A DNA stretch of 64,000 nt from Allobosea sp. WAO (GCF_001509835.1 NZ_JXTJ01000004.1:558001-622000), one strand, 5' to 3'. Shown: positions 9,286-18,230, counted from the stretch's first letter. The notes: generated from the sequence alone by a model not told the origin. Translations and numbers: made by a program.

Positions 9286-10719
9286 CTAGCGTTGCTTGTC
9301 GGGAGGAACATAGTCGACGATGTCGCGGGCGCGTAGCGCCGCCGGCGAACCCTTCGGCAATTTGCCGAGCGCCCGGCTGGCTTGCGTATGCGCGACCGTC
9401 CAGTCGCCTTTGACGAAGGCATATTGCGCCGCCGAGAGTTCCGCCATCGCGATGTTGCCCTTGGCCGCGTAGGCGTTCGAGAGATGCTGGTGCGCGTCGG
9501 CGGAATCGGGCTCGCGCGACGCGGCGTTCGAGAGTTCGCGGATCGCTTCGTCGAGCAGGGCCGACTGCCCGGTCGAGAGCAGCGCATGGCCGAGCATCTG
9601 CCGGATCAACCCGGCATTGGGCGCGAGCGCGACCGCCTGGCGCAGCACCGGCACAGCCTCGCGGGCGCGACCCGCCTCGAGCAGCGCCTGCCCCTTGAGC
9701 TCGAGGAAATAGGCGTTGCGCGGCTCTTCGGCGCTGAGCTGGTCGATCGCAGCGAGCGCCTGAGCCATCCGGCCCGAGCGGTAATCGCTGATGGCACGGG
9801 CGTAGCGTGCCGCCATCGAGCGATCGGCCATGCCGTAGCGCCGGGCCACGCCGGCCTCGCGCTCGACGAAGCCCATCAGCTTGGCGCGCATCAGATCGTG
9901 CCGCGCCTGCAGCTCCGGCGGATCGAGCTTGTTGAAATGCGGGCTCGCCTTGGCCAGCGTCTCGAGCTGGGCAATGCGCTCGGTCGGCATCGGATGGCTG
10001 AGCGTATAGGGATCGATGTTGCGCGACAGGAAGGCGCTGTTCTCGGCGAAGCGCCCGAAGACGGTGAGCATGCCCTTGGCCGACATGCCGGCAGCACCGA
10101 GATAGCGCACCGCTGCCCGGTCGGCCGCCTGCTCCTCCGAGCGCTGATAGGCGAGCAAAGACCGGCGTACGAGTTCCTGCGGCCCGGTCAGGGCGCCCAT
10201 CGCGCCGATGCCGGCATTGCCCATCGAGCCGCCGCCGCTGCGGGCGCCGGCGACCACGGCCCCCGCGCCTGCCAGCAAGCCCGCGATCGAGAGGATCTGT
10301 GCGCCCTGGATCTCCTGGCGCAGCCGGGCGAGATGCCCGCCGGCGAGGTGGCCGCTCTCATGCGCCAGCACGCCGATCACCTCGTTCGGCGTCGCGGCAT
10401 CCATCAGCACGCCGATATTGACGAAGATCGACTTGCCGTCGGCGACGAAGGCGTTGAAGGCGCGGTCGTTGATCAGGATGATTCGGGTGCCGCGGGCATT
10501 GATTCCGGCCGCCTTGAAGATCGGCGCCGCGTAGTCGCGCAGCAATTGCTCGATCTCGGCATCGCGGATCAGCGAGATCGAGCGCTTCTGCGCCTCGGCC
10601 GCCACCGGAACGATGGCCGTAAGCGCGCCGCTCAGCGCAGCGACGATGCCGCGACGCGCGGAAGCCGGCAGGCTCCGTGCGGGCGATCGTGGCGGACTGA
10701 GGGTTCGCGCAGCTGTCAT
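9286..10719 (-). CDS. periplasmic M48-family metalloprotease with TPR repeats (BepA-like)
   Basis: A secreted zinc protease of 477 residues. The signal sequence is within residues 1-44. The zinc site HESGH (VLAHESGHLAGGHL) is at about residue 118, with a third ligand probably in SEEQAADRAAVRYL. Residues about 300-470 contain tetratricopeptide-type helical repeats such as YFLELKGQALLEAGRAREAV. This layout matches BepA/YfgC, which assists assembly and turnover of outer-membrane proteins. The downstream partner, a DsbA-like protein, fits a role in envelope protein quality control. Confidence 0.9.
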   Translation of the reverse strand: MTAARTLSPPRSPARSLPASARRGIVAALSGALTAIVPVAAEAQKRSISLIRDAEIEQLLRDYAAPIFKAAGINARGTRIILINDRAFNAFVADGKSIFVNIGVLMDAATPNEVIGVLAHESGHLAGGHLARLRQEIQGAQILSIAGLLAGAGAVVAGARSGGGSMGNAGIGAMGALTGPQELVRRSLLAYQRSEEQAADRAAVRYLGAAGMSAKGMLTVFGRFAENSAFLSRNIDPYTLSHPMPTERIAQLETLAKASPHFNKLDPPELQARHDLMRAKLMGFVEREAGVARRYGMADRSMAARYARAISDYRSGRMAQALAAIDQLSAEEPRNAYFLELKGQALLEAGRAREAVPVLRQAVALAPNAGLIRQMLGHALLSTGQSALLDEAIRELSNAASREPDSADAHQHLSNAYAAKGNIAMAELSAAQYAFVKGDWTVAHTQASRALGKLPKGSPAALRARDIVDYVPPDKQR

Positions 10720-10913
10720 GACCTTCGATTCTTGTCGTCCGGCGCGGGGCGCGCCGTCAATTCACGGCTTTGCCAGCCCTTTGCAGCACGATCGTGATGC
10801 AGGCATGGCAGCCCGGCAACCGCCGCAGCGAAACCCCGGCCCTGCCAGCGAAAACCCTTGTGACGTACACAAGGGAGCGACCACTATGCAGCTCGAACCT
10901 TGCGAGGCCCACC

Positions 10914-11195
10914 ATGTCGAAGCCTATCCTCCTCGCCTCCGCCATCGGCCTCGCTTTGCCCCTGCTCTCGGCAGCGACGCCGGCCGCGGCCCAGAGCTGC
11001 GAGGCGCTCTGGTACCAGCGCAACGAGATCTACAAGGCGCAGGGCTACTGCTTTCGGACGCAACGCGGCATCCGCGCCTTCGGCAATGCCGGCTGCCAGT
11101 ACGACAATGTCGAGGATGTCCCGCTGTCGGCGAACCAGCGCCGGCAGGTTGCCGATATCCAGCGCGAGGAACGCGCCTATGGCTGCCCGCGCTGA
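10914..11195 (+). CDS. small secreted YARHG-domain protein
   Basis: A 93-residue exported protein. The signal peptide is about 27 residues (ending PAAAQS). The mature part matches the YARHG pattern: LWYQRNEIYKAQGYCF, GIRAFGNAGC, and a basic C-terminal end. Four Cys residues in the mature part could form two disulfides. The start at 10914 is chosen because it gives a signal peptide; the in-frame upstream extension is not protein-like. Function unknown. Confidence 0.8.
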   Translation: MSKPILLASAIGLALPLLSAATPAAAQSCEALWYQRNEIYKAQGYCFRTQRGIRAFGNAGCQYDNVEDVPLSANQRRQVADIQREERAYGCPR

Positions 11196-11207
11196 ACATC
11201 GACCATC

Positions 11208-11330
11208 GCCTGCCGTTTTCCGGTCGTAGCGAAACGGAGCCCTGGAACTCATCGTAGGGCTCGGCACTGTTTGACCGATTCCGGAACTGTGCGGCTTCGG
11301 CGCCAGTCTGGAATGACGGTGTAGTCTGAA
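11208..11330. repeat. degenerate palindromic intergenic repeat
   Basis: Between convergent genes. It contains the same phrases as the other repeats (TTCCGGTCGTAGCGAAACGG and GGAATGACGG) but its stems are imperfect. Probably a decayed copy of the dispersed element seen at 39453-39535. Confidence 0.4.
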
Positions 11331-11334
11331 GCGG

Positions 11335-12048
11335 TTAGCCGGTCGCCTGGAACCGGACCTCGCCCGCGTTCAGGAAGCAGGCCTTGCTGAACAGCGAGAG
11401 GTCGAGCGGATTGGGCAGGCGGACATCGTCGAGATCGGGACAGGGCTTCGTCGCCGGATCGTAGGATCGGTCGATCTGCGAGATGAAGCCCAGGATCAGC
11501 CCCCTCTCCCGCGCAAAGGCCTTGAGTGCGCTGATCTGCGCGCCAAGCTCGGGATTGCCGCGCTTCTGGTCGAGCAGCTGCAGATAGTCGACGATCGCCA
11601 GCGTGCCATCAGGCGCATCGGCCAGCACCTGCATGATGTGATCGGCATTGATCGCATCGGAATCGTCGAAGGTGAACAGCGCCTCGAATTGCGCCGGCTC
11701 GGCGCCGAGCGCCCGGAAGCAGCCGAGCACGTCCCTGGTCGTATATTCCAGTGTGAAGAAGACCGCCCGGCGGCCGGCCTTCATCGCCTCGACGGCGAGC
11801 TGGAGGCTCAGCAGCGTCTTGCCATGCCCCGGCCTCGCGCCGATCAGCAGCAGATCTCCCGGTGCGAGGCGATCAAGGAGCCCGGCGGCGGACAACATTT
11901 CTGCAGATTTGGCCGAAAGCAGACTCCAGGCGCCGACCCCCTCGCCGATGGCGATGCGGTCGAGCGCGCGATGCAGCGGAATGTTTTCCTTGCGCGAGAG
12001 TTCCCTGGCCTTGCGCTTCAAGCGGTAGACGGGTGCGGAAAGCTTCAT
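11335..12048 (-). CDS. orphan DnaB-like RecA-core ATPase (DNA helicase-like)
   Basis: A 237-residue protein consisting almost only of a RecA-type ATPase core. Walker A is GARPGHGKTLLS (about residue 72) and Walker B is LAIVDYLQLLDQ (about 155). These resemble the DnaB C-terminal domain, but the DnaB N-terminal domain and linker are missing; residues 1-60 are short and basic. AGGAGGT is eight bases before the ATG. No replication gene is adjacent. It could be a helicase, or a KaiC-like or DnaB-derived regulator. Confidence 0.75.
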   Translation of the reverse strand: MKLSAPVYRLKRKARELSRKENIPLHRALDRIAIGEGVGAWSLLSAKSAEMLSAAGLLDRLAPGDLLLIGARPGHGKTLLSLQLAVEAMKAGRRAVFFTLEYTTRDVLGCFRALGAEPAQFEALFTFDDSDAINADHIMQVLADAPDGTLAIVDYLQLLDQKRGNPELGAQISALKAFARERGLILGFISQIDRSYDPATKPCPDLDDVRLPNPLDLSLFSKACFLNAGEVRFQATG

Positions 12049-12207
12049 CGGTGACCTCCTGATGCGAGCTACATCCGCAACCCCTCCTTATGCGCAGCGC
12101 TCGAACAGTCGGTTCGATGATCGGATCGGCCCTGCACGGCAGCGTGCTTCCCGATTGGAGGGTGGAGGCGCGGGCAGCGCCTGGAATCGGATCATAGCCG
12201 ATCCCGC

Positions 12208-13122
12208 TCAGGCCGTCGCCTCGTGCCTGCTCCATTCGAAGCGCCGCAGATGGTCGACGAGCGCGCGCAGCTTAGGCGCCATGGCGCGGCGCCCGGGATA
12301 GTAGAGATAGAATCCCGCAAAGCTCGGGCAGAACGGCTCCAGCAGCGGGACCAGCTCGCCGCGCGCCATCGCCGGCTGGAAGCTCTCCTCCATGCCGAAG
12401 GTGATGCCGGCTCCCGCCACCGCGAGCTTGATCATCAGCGCCATGTCGTTGGTCGTGATCTCGGGCGCGACCGCGACGCTGAACTCCTTGCCGCCCTCCG
12501 CGAACTCCCAGCGATAGGGCGCGAGCTTCGGCGCCGGTCGCCAACCGATGCAACGATGCGCGGCGAGTTCCCTTGGATGCGCCGGCACGCCGAAACGCTC
12601 GCGATAGGCCGGCGAACAGACCGCCAGCTGGCGCTCCTCGCCACCGATCGAAACCGCGATCATGTCCTGCTCGATGACCTCGCCGAGCCGAACGCCGGCA
12701 TCGTAGCCGGCGGCGACGATGTCGAACTCCTCGTCGGTCACCGTGATGTCGAGCTCGACCTCGGGATTAGCCGCCACAAAGCTCGCGAGAAACGGCCCCG
12801 ACAGGAAGCGCTCGGCGATCGACGAGACGGCGAGGCGCAGGCGCCCGCGCGGTCCGGCCCGCAGATCCCGCGTCGCCTCGACGGCGGCGCGCAGATCGGA
12901 CAGTGCCGGCGCGAGATCGGCGAGAAGGCGCGCGCCCGCCTCGGTCAGGCTGACGCTGCGCGTCGTGCGGCGGACCAGCGCGATGCCGAGCCGCTCCTCG
13001 AGCTTCCTGATCGTCTGGCTGACGGCCGAGCGCGTCACGCCGATCCGGTCGGCCGCCCCCCGAAAGCTGCTCTCCTCGGCGACGAGGGCGAACACGGCGA
13101 GCGCATTGAGATCGGGCTCCAT
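12208..13122 (-). CDS. LysR-family transcriptional regulator
   Basis: A 304-residue LysR protein. The N-terminal winged helix-turn-helix (residues 4-62) reads SSFRGAADRIGVTRSAVSQTIRKLEERLG. The effector-binding domain (about 90-300) follows. It is divergent from the SDR/carboxymuconolactone decarboxylase/Atu4866 operon, the typical position for a LysR activator of that operon. An inverted repeat at 13131-13151 lies in the intergenic region. Confidence 0.9.
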   Translation of the reverse strand: MEPDLNALAVFALVAEESSFRGAADRIGVTRSAVSQTIRKLEERLGIALVRRTTRSVSLTEAGARLLADLAPALSDLRAAVEATRDLRAGPRGRLRLAVSSIAERFLSGPFLASFVAANPEVELDITVTDEEFDIVAAGYDAGVRLGEVIEQDMIAVSIGGEERQLAVCSPAYRERFGVPAHPRELAAHRCIGWRPAPKLAPYRWEFAEGGKEFSVAVAPEITTNDMALMIKLAVAGAGITFGMEESFQPAMARGELVPLLEPFCPSFAGFYLYYPGRRAMAPKLRALVDHLRRFEWSRHEATA

Positions 13123-13130
13123 TGGTTAGA

Positions 13131-13151
13131 ATTTCTCTCCAGATCAGAAAT
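13131..13151. promoter_or_regulatory. inverted repeat, candidate LysR operator
   Basis: ATTTCT (13131-13136) and AGAAAT (13146-13151) are separated by nine bases, flanked by GTTA on the left and AAC on the right. The site lies 9-29 bases upstream of the LysR start and about 90 bases before the SDR start, in the expected place for LysR autoregulation and activation. Confidence 0.4.
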
Positions 13152-13238
13152 AACAAGGCCGCTTATCGCGACAATGCCGCGCGCCTAGCTTTCGGGCAAC
13201 CGCAATTCGCGGTGACAGGAACAAGCACGGAGTTCGAC

Positions 13239-13964
13239 ATGCCTCTCGACAAGGTCGTCCTGATCACGGGCGCCTCCAGTGGAATCGGCGCCGGCATTGC
13301 CCGCGAACTCGGCGCCGCCGGAGCCAGGCTGATGCTCGGCGCGCGACGTACCGATCGCCTCGATGCCCTCGCCCAGGAGATCCGGGCCGCAGGCGGCGAG
13401 GCTCGCATCCGCCGCCTCGACGTGACCGACCGCAGCGATGTCGCAGCCTTCGCCGATGCAGGCCGCGAAGCGTTCGGCCGCATCGACGTCATCGTCAACA
13501 ATGCCGGCGTCATGCCGCTCTCGCTGCTGGCCTCGCTCAAGGTCGAGGAATGGGACCGGATGATCGACGTCAACATCAAGGGCGTGCTCTACGGCATCGC
13601 CGCCGTGCTGCCGCAGATGACGGCCCAGGGCTCCGGCCATGTGATCAACATCGCCTCGATCGGCGCGCTCGCCGTCTCGCCGGCTGCGGCCGTCTACTGC
13701 GCGACGAAATACGCGGTACGCGCAATATCCGACGGGTTGAGGCAGGAGCATGAGGAGCTGCGCGTCACCTGCGTCCATCCGGGCGTGGTCGAGAGCGAGC
13801 TCGCCGATTCGATCACCGATCCGATGGCGGCGGCACTGATGCGCAGCTACCGCGCCATCGCGCTCCAGCCCGACGCGATCGGCCGGGCGGTGCGTTTCGC
13901 CATCGAGCAGCCCGGCGACGTCGACGTCAACGAGATCGTCATCCGCCCCACCGCCGCCCGCTGA
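13239..13964 (+). CDS. short-chain dehydrogenase/reductase
   Basis: A 241-residue classical SDR oxidoreductase. The cofactor motif is TGASSGIG (residues 10-17), with NNAG (about 87-90), and a catalytic Ser-Tyr-Lys set (IASIGAL, then YCATKYA). Arg/Thr-rich ARRTDR after the second strand suggests NADP(H). The ATG at 13239 has GGAG upstream and gives the canonical N-terminus MPLDKVVLITGAS. It leads a three-gene operon; the next start follows 11 bases after the stop. Confidence 0.92.
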   Translation: MPLDKVVLITGASSGIGAGIARELGAAGARLMLGARRTDRLDALAQEIRAAGGEARIRRLDVTDRSDVAAFADAGREAFGRIDVIVNNAGVMPLSLLASLKVEEWDRMIDVNIKGVLYGIAAVLPQMTAQGSGHVINIASIGALAVSPAAAVYCATKYAVRAISDGLRQEHEELRVTCVHPGVVESELADSITDPMAAALMRSYRAIALQPDAIGRAVRFAIEQPGDVDVNEIVIRPTAAR

Positions 13965-13974
13965 GGAGATCGCA

Positions 13975-14436
13975 ATGAACGCTTACATCAGTACACCGCT
14001 CAAGATCGCCGCCACGGCCCTCTTCCTGGCCACACCGCTGCCTGCCGCCGCAGAGACCACCGAGGAGCGCCTGAAGCGCGGCGATGCCGTGATCCGCAGC
14101 CTCAACAAGGGCGCACCGCAGCCGGCGCTGGAGCGCCTGCGGCAGGAGTTTCCCTTCCTGGCCGAGGCGACCGAAGGCTATGCGCTCGGCGACGTCTGGT
14201 CCCGTACCGCGCTGGACAGCCGGACGCGGCAGCTCGCCGCCGTCACCGCCTTCGCCGCGCTGGGCGAGCTGCCCATCATGAAGGTCCATGCCGGCTACGC
14301 GCTCAATATCGGCGTCAGCGAGGAGCAGCTGAAGGAGGCGATCTATCTGGTGACCGTGACCTCCGGCTTTCCGCGCGCGCTCGCCGCTTCACAGGCCCTC
14401 TCCGAACTCTTCGCCGAACGCCGGAGGCAGCAATGA
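13975..14436 (+). CDS. exported carboxymuconolactone decarboxylase-family protein
   Basis: A 153-residue CMD-fold protein (core about residues 70-150, with TRQLAAVTAFAALGELP and HAGYALNIGVSEEQLKEAIY). A signal peptide (residues 1-26, ending PAAAE) is unusual for this family. The AhpD-type CxxC redox pair is absent, so peroxidase-reductase activity is unlikely. GAGGAGAT precedes the start. Its stop overlaps the next gene's start by four bases. Confidence 0.85.
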   Translation: MNAYISTPLKIAATALFLATPLPAAAETTEERLKRGDAVIRSLNKGAPQPALERLRQEFPFLAEATEGYALGDVWSRTALDSRTRQLAAVTAFAALGELPIMKVHAGYALNIGVSEEQLKEAIYLVTVTSGFPRALAASQALSELFAERRRQQ

Positions 14437-14801
14437 CCAGGAGCTCGAACAAGAACCGCCTGCTGGCGGTGGCCGGTGCATGCGCCGCGGCCATGACCAT
14501 CGATCTCGCAATGGAAGGTCCGATCCGCATGACGGTGACGCGAGCCGCCTCGGCCCAGACCCCGCAGAGCCACCCCTATGTCGGCATGTGGGTGACCGAA
14601 GACGGCCATGTCCGGCACAACCTCCTGCCCAATGGCCGCTATGACGAGGCCCGCGGCAGTCGCGAGAGCGCCTATCGCGGCCGCTACAGGGTCACCGGCG
14701 ACCATATCGACTATTGGGACGATACCGGCTTCACCGCGGACGGAACCTTCATCGACGGCGTGCTGCACCATGGCGGCATGGTGCTCTACCGGCGCGAATA
14801 G
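14433..14801 (+). CDS. Atu4866-domain protein
   Basis: A 122-residue protein with an N-terminal signal or membrane segment (about residues 8-40) and an Atu4866 domain: YVGMWVTEDGHVRHNLLPNG, then RGRYRVTGDHIDYWDDTGF and LHHGGMVLYRR. The family is a lipocalin-like small barrel of unknown function, usually next to SDR and CMD genes as here. The ATGA overlap with the CMD gene shows coupling. Confidence 0.85.
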   Translation: MTRSSNKNRLLAVAGACAAAMTIDLAMEGPIRMTVTRAASAQTPQSHPYVGMWVTEDGHVRHNLLPNGRYDEARGSRESAYRGRYRVTGDHIDYWDDTGFTADGTFIDGVLHHGGMVLYRRE

Positions 14802-14983
14802 CGGCCTCGCTTTATGCCCGAGGCGCTCCGGTATTTTGTGGATGCGGCGTTAGGCAGCGCTTCTAGCCCGCGCCGCGTATGCTAGACCTCGCGCCCGCCC
14901 GATCCGCACCGAATCGGGCCGCTGGAGCCGGATCCGGTCAGGCTGAATCGTCCTGGCTGGCGAATCCGCTTCCAAATGATTGA

Positions 14984-15038
14984 TAGGGCACGCAGTTTCT
15001 GGCCGGTTTGCATCGCAATCCGACCGGCGCGTGCCCTA
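14984..15038. repeat. long hairpin ahead of the HerA-like gene
   Basis: TAGGGCACGC (14984-14993) pairs with GCGTGCCCTA (15029-15038). Inside, GCCGGT (15002-15007) pairs with ACCGGC (15023-15028). This gives a 16-bp stem with one 8-base bulge on the left arm and a 15-base loop. The element ends 26 bases before the start of the ATPase gene. It could be a leader structure or a mobile palindromic repeat. Confidence 0.6.
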
Positions 15039-15064
15039 GGACCGAAAGCGACGCGCAAGCAGGC

Positions 15065-16573
15065 ATGAAGACTGGCATCGACATGGGTTCGACGCGCAGC
15101 GGCGAGCCCGCTGAGCTCGATCTCGCCGAATTGCTGGCGACGCGGCTTCTGGTCCAGGGCAATTCCGGCTCGGGAAAATCGCATCTGCTGCGCCGCCTGC
15201 TCGAGCAGAGCGCGCCGCTGGTGCAGCAGGCGGTGATCGATCCCGAAGGCGATTTCGTCTCGCTGGCCGACCAGTTCGGCCATGTCGTGGTCGACGGCAC
15301 GGCGAGCCCGCCCGAACTGCAGAAGATCGCACTGCGCGTACGCCAACACCGTGTCTCCGTCGTCCTCAATCTCGAGGAGCTCGATGCCGACGAGCAGTTG
15401 CGCGCCACTGCCGCCTTCCTCGGCGGGCTGTTCGATGTCGACCGCTCTTGCTGGTATCCGATGCTCGTCGTCGTCGACGAGGCGCAGCTCTTTGCCCCGG
15501 TGATGGCGGGCGAGGCTTCCGACGAGGCCCGCCGCCTCTCGCTCGGCGCCATGACCAACCTGATGTGCCGCGGTCGCAAGCGCGGGCTGGCCGGCGTGAT
15601 CGCCACCCAGCGCCTCGCCAAGCTCGCCAAGAACGTCGCGGCCGAGGCCTCGAACTTCCTGATGGGCCGCACCTTCCTCGACATCGACATGCAGCGCGCC
15701 GCCGACCTGCTCGGCATGGACCGCCGCCAGGCCGAGATGTTCCGTGACCTCGAGCGCGGCCAGTTCGTCGCGCTCGGCCCGGCCCTGTCGCGGCGCCCCC
15801 TGCCGGTGCGCATCGGCTCCGTCGCCTCGGTCGACCGCGGCGGCGCGCCGAGCCTGCTGCCTCTACCCGACCAGGCCCCCGAGGATGCGAGCAAGCTGAT
15901 CTTCACCGCCGGCGAAGGCGAGGCCACGCCCGCCCCCTGGCCGCGTCAGGCGCGCCCCCGTCCGGTCGTCGCCCCGGAGATCATCCGCCGGATCGAGACG
16001 CACCAACCGCCGGCGCCGCCGCCGGAACCCGAGATCGAGATGACGCCGGAGGAGCGCGAAGCGGCGCTCGTCGAGATCCTCAACGAGCTGCTCGACGATA
16101 CCGAAGCGCGCGACCGGCCGGTCGCCGTGCTCTACCAGGACTTCACCGTGCGCTGCCGCATGCGCCGCGTCAGCGGCCCGGAGACTGGACTGGAGGCCTT
16201 CCGCAAGCGCCTCGCCGTCGCCCGCGCCGGGGCGAGCGAAGCGGTGCTGTCATCCGATGCCTGGGAGAAGGCGCTCACCGCCGCCGAGACGCTGCCGGAG
16301 GACCTGCACGGGCTCTTCCTCTTCATCGCCCGCAGCGCGATCGAGGGCGTCCCCTGCCCGTCCGATGCAGAGCTCGCCGAAGCCTATGGCAGCCATTCGC
16401 CGAGCCGGGCCCGCCGCCTGCTCGGCTATATCGAGGAGCGCGGGCTGCTCGTCTGCCATGTCGACTTCCGCGGCCAGCGCACCCTCGCCTTGCCGACGCT
16501 CGGCGTCGAGACCGCCGCCGGCCAGGCCGCGCCGCTGGTCAAGGGCCTGCCGCCGCGCCGAGCGCGGGGGTAA
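15065..16573 (+). CDS. HerA/DUF87-type ATP-binding protein
   Basis: A 502-residue P-loop ATPase of the HerA-like group. Walker A is GNSGSGKSHLLRRL (about residue 32). Walker B, LVVVDEAQLFAP (about 138), has the DEAQ box. RGRKRGLAGVIATQRLAKL resembles the sensor region of HerA/TraD-type motors. After a Pro-rich linker (about 295-325) the C-terminal part (about 330-490) contains a predicted winged-helix region (SRARRLLGYIEERGLLVCHV). HerA proteins work with NurA or SIR2 partners, but none is adjacent. Start chosen at 15065; spacing to a ribosome site is weak. Confidence 0.8.
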   Translation: MKTGIDMGSTRSGEPAELDLAELLATRLLVQGNSGSGKSHLLRRLLEQSAPLVQQAVIDPEGDFVSLADQFGHVVVDGTASPPELQKIALRVRQHRVSVVLNLEELDADEQLRATAAFLGGLFDVDRSCWYPMLVVVDEAQLFAPVMAGEASDEARRLSLGAMTNLMCRGRKRGLAGVIATQRLAKLAKNVAAEASNFLMGRTFLDIDMQRAADLLGMDRRQAEMFRDLERGQFVALGPALSRRPLPVRIGSVASVDRGGAPSLLPLPDQAPEDASKLIFTAGEGEATPAPWPRQARPRPVVAPEIIRRIETHQPPAPPPEPEIEMTPEEREAALVEILNELLDDTEARDRPVAVLYQDFTVRCRMRRVSGPETGLEAFRKRLAVARAGASEAVLSSDAWEKALTAAETLPEDLHGLFLFIARSAIEGVPCPSDAELAEAYGSHSPSRARRLLGYIEERGLLVCHVDFRGQRTLALPTLGVETAAGQAAPLVKGLPPRRARG

Positions 16574-16581
16574 TACGCGTC

Positions 16582-16682
16582 ATTCTCGGGCGCAGCGAAA
16601 CGTAGACCCGAGAATCTCCTGACGAGAAGGCGCTGTATTGACGCCTCCTCCGGCCCGAGATGCTCGGGTCAAGCCCGAGCAT
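16582..16682. repeat. composite palindromic intergenic repeat (copy 2)
   Basis: ATTCTCGGG (16582-16590) pairs with CCCGAGAAT (16607-16615). ATGCTCGGG (16660-16668) pairs with CCCGAGCAT (16674-16682) around TCAAG. It is nearly the same composite as 6240-6340 and lies between two convergent genes, where it could also stop transcription. Confidence 0.75.
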
Positions 16683-16700
16683 GACGCGTTTTGAACGTCC

Positions 16701-17273
16701 TCAATGCCCCTTGCCGCTGCCCACAGTCATCTTGTCGACCCAGGCGATTCCGAGCGCCGAGACGATGAAGATGGTGTGGATCAGCGTCTGCAGCAGCACC
16801 CCCGTGGTCGTATAGTTCGTCGCCGTCGGCCCGCCGATATTGCCGGCCTCGATGAAGGTCCGCAGCAGGTGGATCGACGAGATGCCGATGATCGCCATGG
16901 CGAGCTTGATCTTCAGCACAGAGGCGTTGACGTGGCTGAGCCATTCCGGCTGGTCGGGATGGTTCTGCAGCTTCAGGCGCGAGACGAAGGTCTCGTAGCC
17001 GCCAACGATCACCATGATCAGCAGGTTCGAGATCATCACCACATCGATCAGGCCGAGGACGACGAGCATGATCTGCTGCTCGGTGAAGTCGAAGGAGTGG
17101 GTGACGAGGTGCCAGAGCTCCTTGAGGAACAGGAAGACATAGACGCACTGCGCCACGATCAGGCCGAGATAGAGCGGCACCTGCAGCCAGCGCGAGGCGA
17201 AGATGATCATCGGCAGCGGCTTGAGCGCGGCGGAGGCCGGCAGCGCGCCGGCGGGTTCGACGGGGTGCGACAT
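16701..17273 (-). CDS. UPF0114 (YqhA-family) inner-membrane protein
   Basis: A 190-residue membrane protein with four predicted hydrophobic helices (about residues 28-50, 65-90, 118-140, 155-178). The conserved stretch [21 protein letters not shown], then [18 protein letters not shown], is typical of the YqhA/TIGR00645 family. Function unknown. The ATG at 17273 begins MSHPVEPAG; the in-frame upstream part is basic and not conserved-looking. Confidence 0.88.
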   Translation of the reverse strand: MSHPVEPAGALPASAALKPLPMIIFASRWLQVPLYLGLIVAQCVYVFLFLKELWHLVTHSFDFTEQQIMLVVLGLIDVVMISNLLIMVIVGGYETFVSRLKLQNHPDQPEWLSHVNASVLKIKLAMAIIGISSIHLLRTFIEAGNIGGPTATNYTTTGVLLQTLIHTIFIVSALGIAWVDKMTVGSGKGH

Positions 17274-17504
17274 GTCGGGTTCTGGACCTCTGAGGGAATC
17301 GGACGCGAGGCGTCTTGTGCAGCGCGAAATGGTGCGTTGTTGCGACGTTCGCAAGCGAAATTGCTGAATTATCGCCGAGAACGTTGAAGTTTCGCCGTTT
17401 TTGGCGATTAGTGCTTTTGGCTACGTAGCGCCGCCACCGATGGCGGCGGTTACTCGGGGGAACTGTTTGCGTTCCTCTCGCGTTGGAGAGGAAAGGAGAT
17501 TTCT

Positions 17505-17948
17505 ATGCTCAGGACGACCATGATCGCAGCCGCTGCCGTTGCGGGTGCATTCGTTCTCGCCGCCCCCGCCGGCGCCGCTCCGCTGGCCCCGGCCACGGCA
17601 GCCGTCGCGGCCTCCGCCAGCGAAGGCTTGGTCGAGGCGGTTCAGTATCGTCGCTATTACGGGCCGCGCTACGGCTATCGCGGCGGCTACTATGGCGGCT
17701 ATCGCTACAACCGCGGCGCCGCCGTCGGCGCCGGCATCGCGGCTGGTGCGATCGGCGCACTCGCGGCCGGCGCCCTGCTCGCGCCGGGCCCGGTCTATGC
17801 CGAGCCGGTACCGCCGCCCTATCGCGGGCCGGTCTATGCCACGCCGGATGCCGACGCGATCGCCTATTGCTCGCGCCGCTTCCGCAGCTACGACCCCGAG
17901 ACCGGTACCTATATCGGCAACGGCGGCGTGGTCCGCGCCTGCCCGTAA
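17505..17948 (+). CDS. BA14K-family secreted protein
   Basis: A 147-residue exported protein. The signal peptide covers residues 1-24. A Tyr/Gly/Arg-rich low-complexity stretch (about 47-70) is followed by a Gly/Ala membrane-like segment (72-92). The BA14K C-terminal motif is AIAYCSRRFRSYDPETGTYIG. BA14K proteins of Hyphomicrobiales are small surface antigens with lectin-like activity reported in Brucella. A strong AAAGGAG site precedes the ATG and a clear terminator follows, so it is monocistronic. Confidence 0.9.
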   Translation: MLRTTMIAAAAVAGAFVLAAPAGAAPLAPATAAVAASASEGLVEAVQYRRYYGPRYGYRGGYYGGYRYNRGAAVGAGIAAGAIGALAAGALLAPGPVYAEPVPPPYRGPVYATPDADAIAYCSRRFRSYDPETGTYIGNGGVVRACP

Positions 17949-17973
17949 GGGTCGCGCTTGTCGAGACGCGTCG

Positions 17974-18001
17974 AGGCCTCCCCGGATCGGGAGGCCTTTT
18001 T
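17974..18001 (+). terminator. rho-independent terminator of the BA14K gene
   Basis: AGGCCTCCC (17974-17982), loop CGGATC, GGGAGGCCT (17989-17997), then a T-run to 18001. A perfect 9-bp GC-rich stem starting 26 bases after the stop codon. Confidence 0.9.
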
Positions 18002-18230
18002 CGTCCGCGGCCGCGCGACGGGCTCCCGGTCGTTCGCCTCGGCGGTTGCTGGCGGAGCGCGGATCATCTACCCGAGGCCGGGCGTCGCGCGATGCCGCCG
18101 AAAGCGCGGTGCTATGCCCGTCCGGGCTATGCTGGGGCCAGAATCGGACCGAGAAGCGGAAACCGCGTTTCGGAGGAATCCGATGCTTAGACTAAGGGGA
18201 TAGATCGCCGTTTTGCGTCCACCGGGACGC

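Noticed and set aside
17646-17720. Tandem-like Tyr/Gly/Arg codon repeats resembling a minisatellite
   Set aside because: This is the low-complexity coding segment usual in BA14K proteins.
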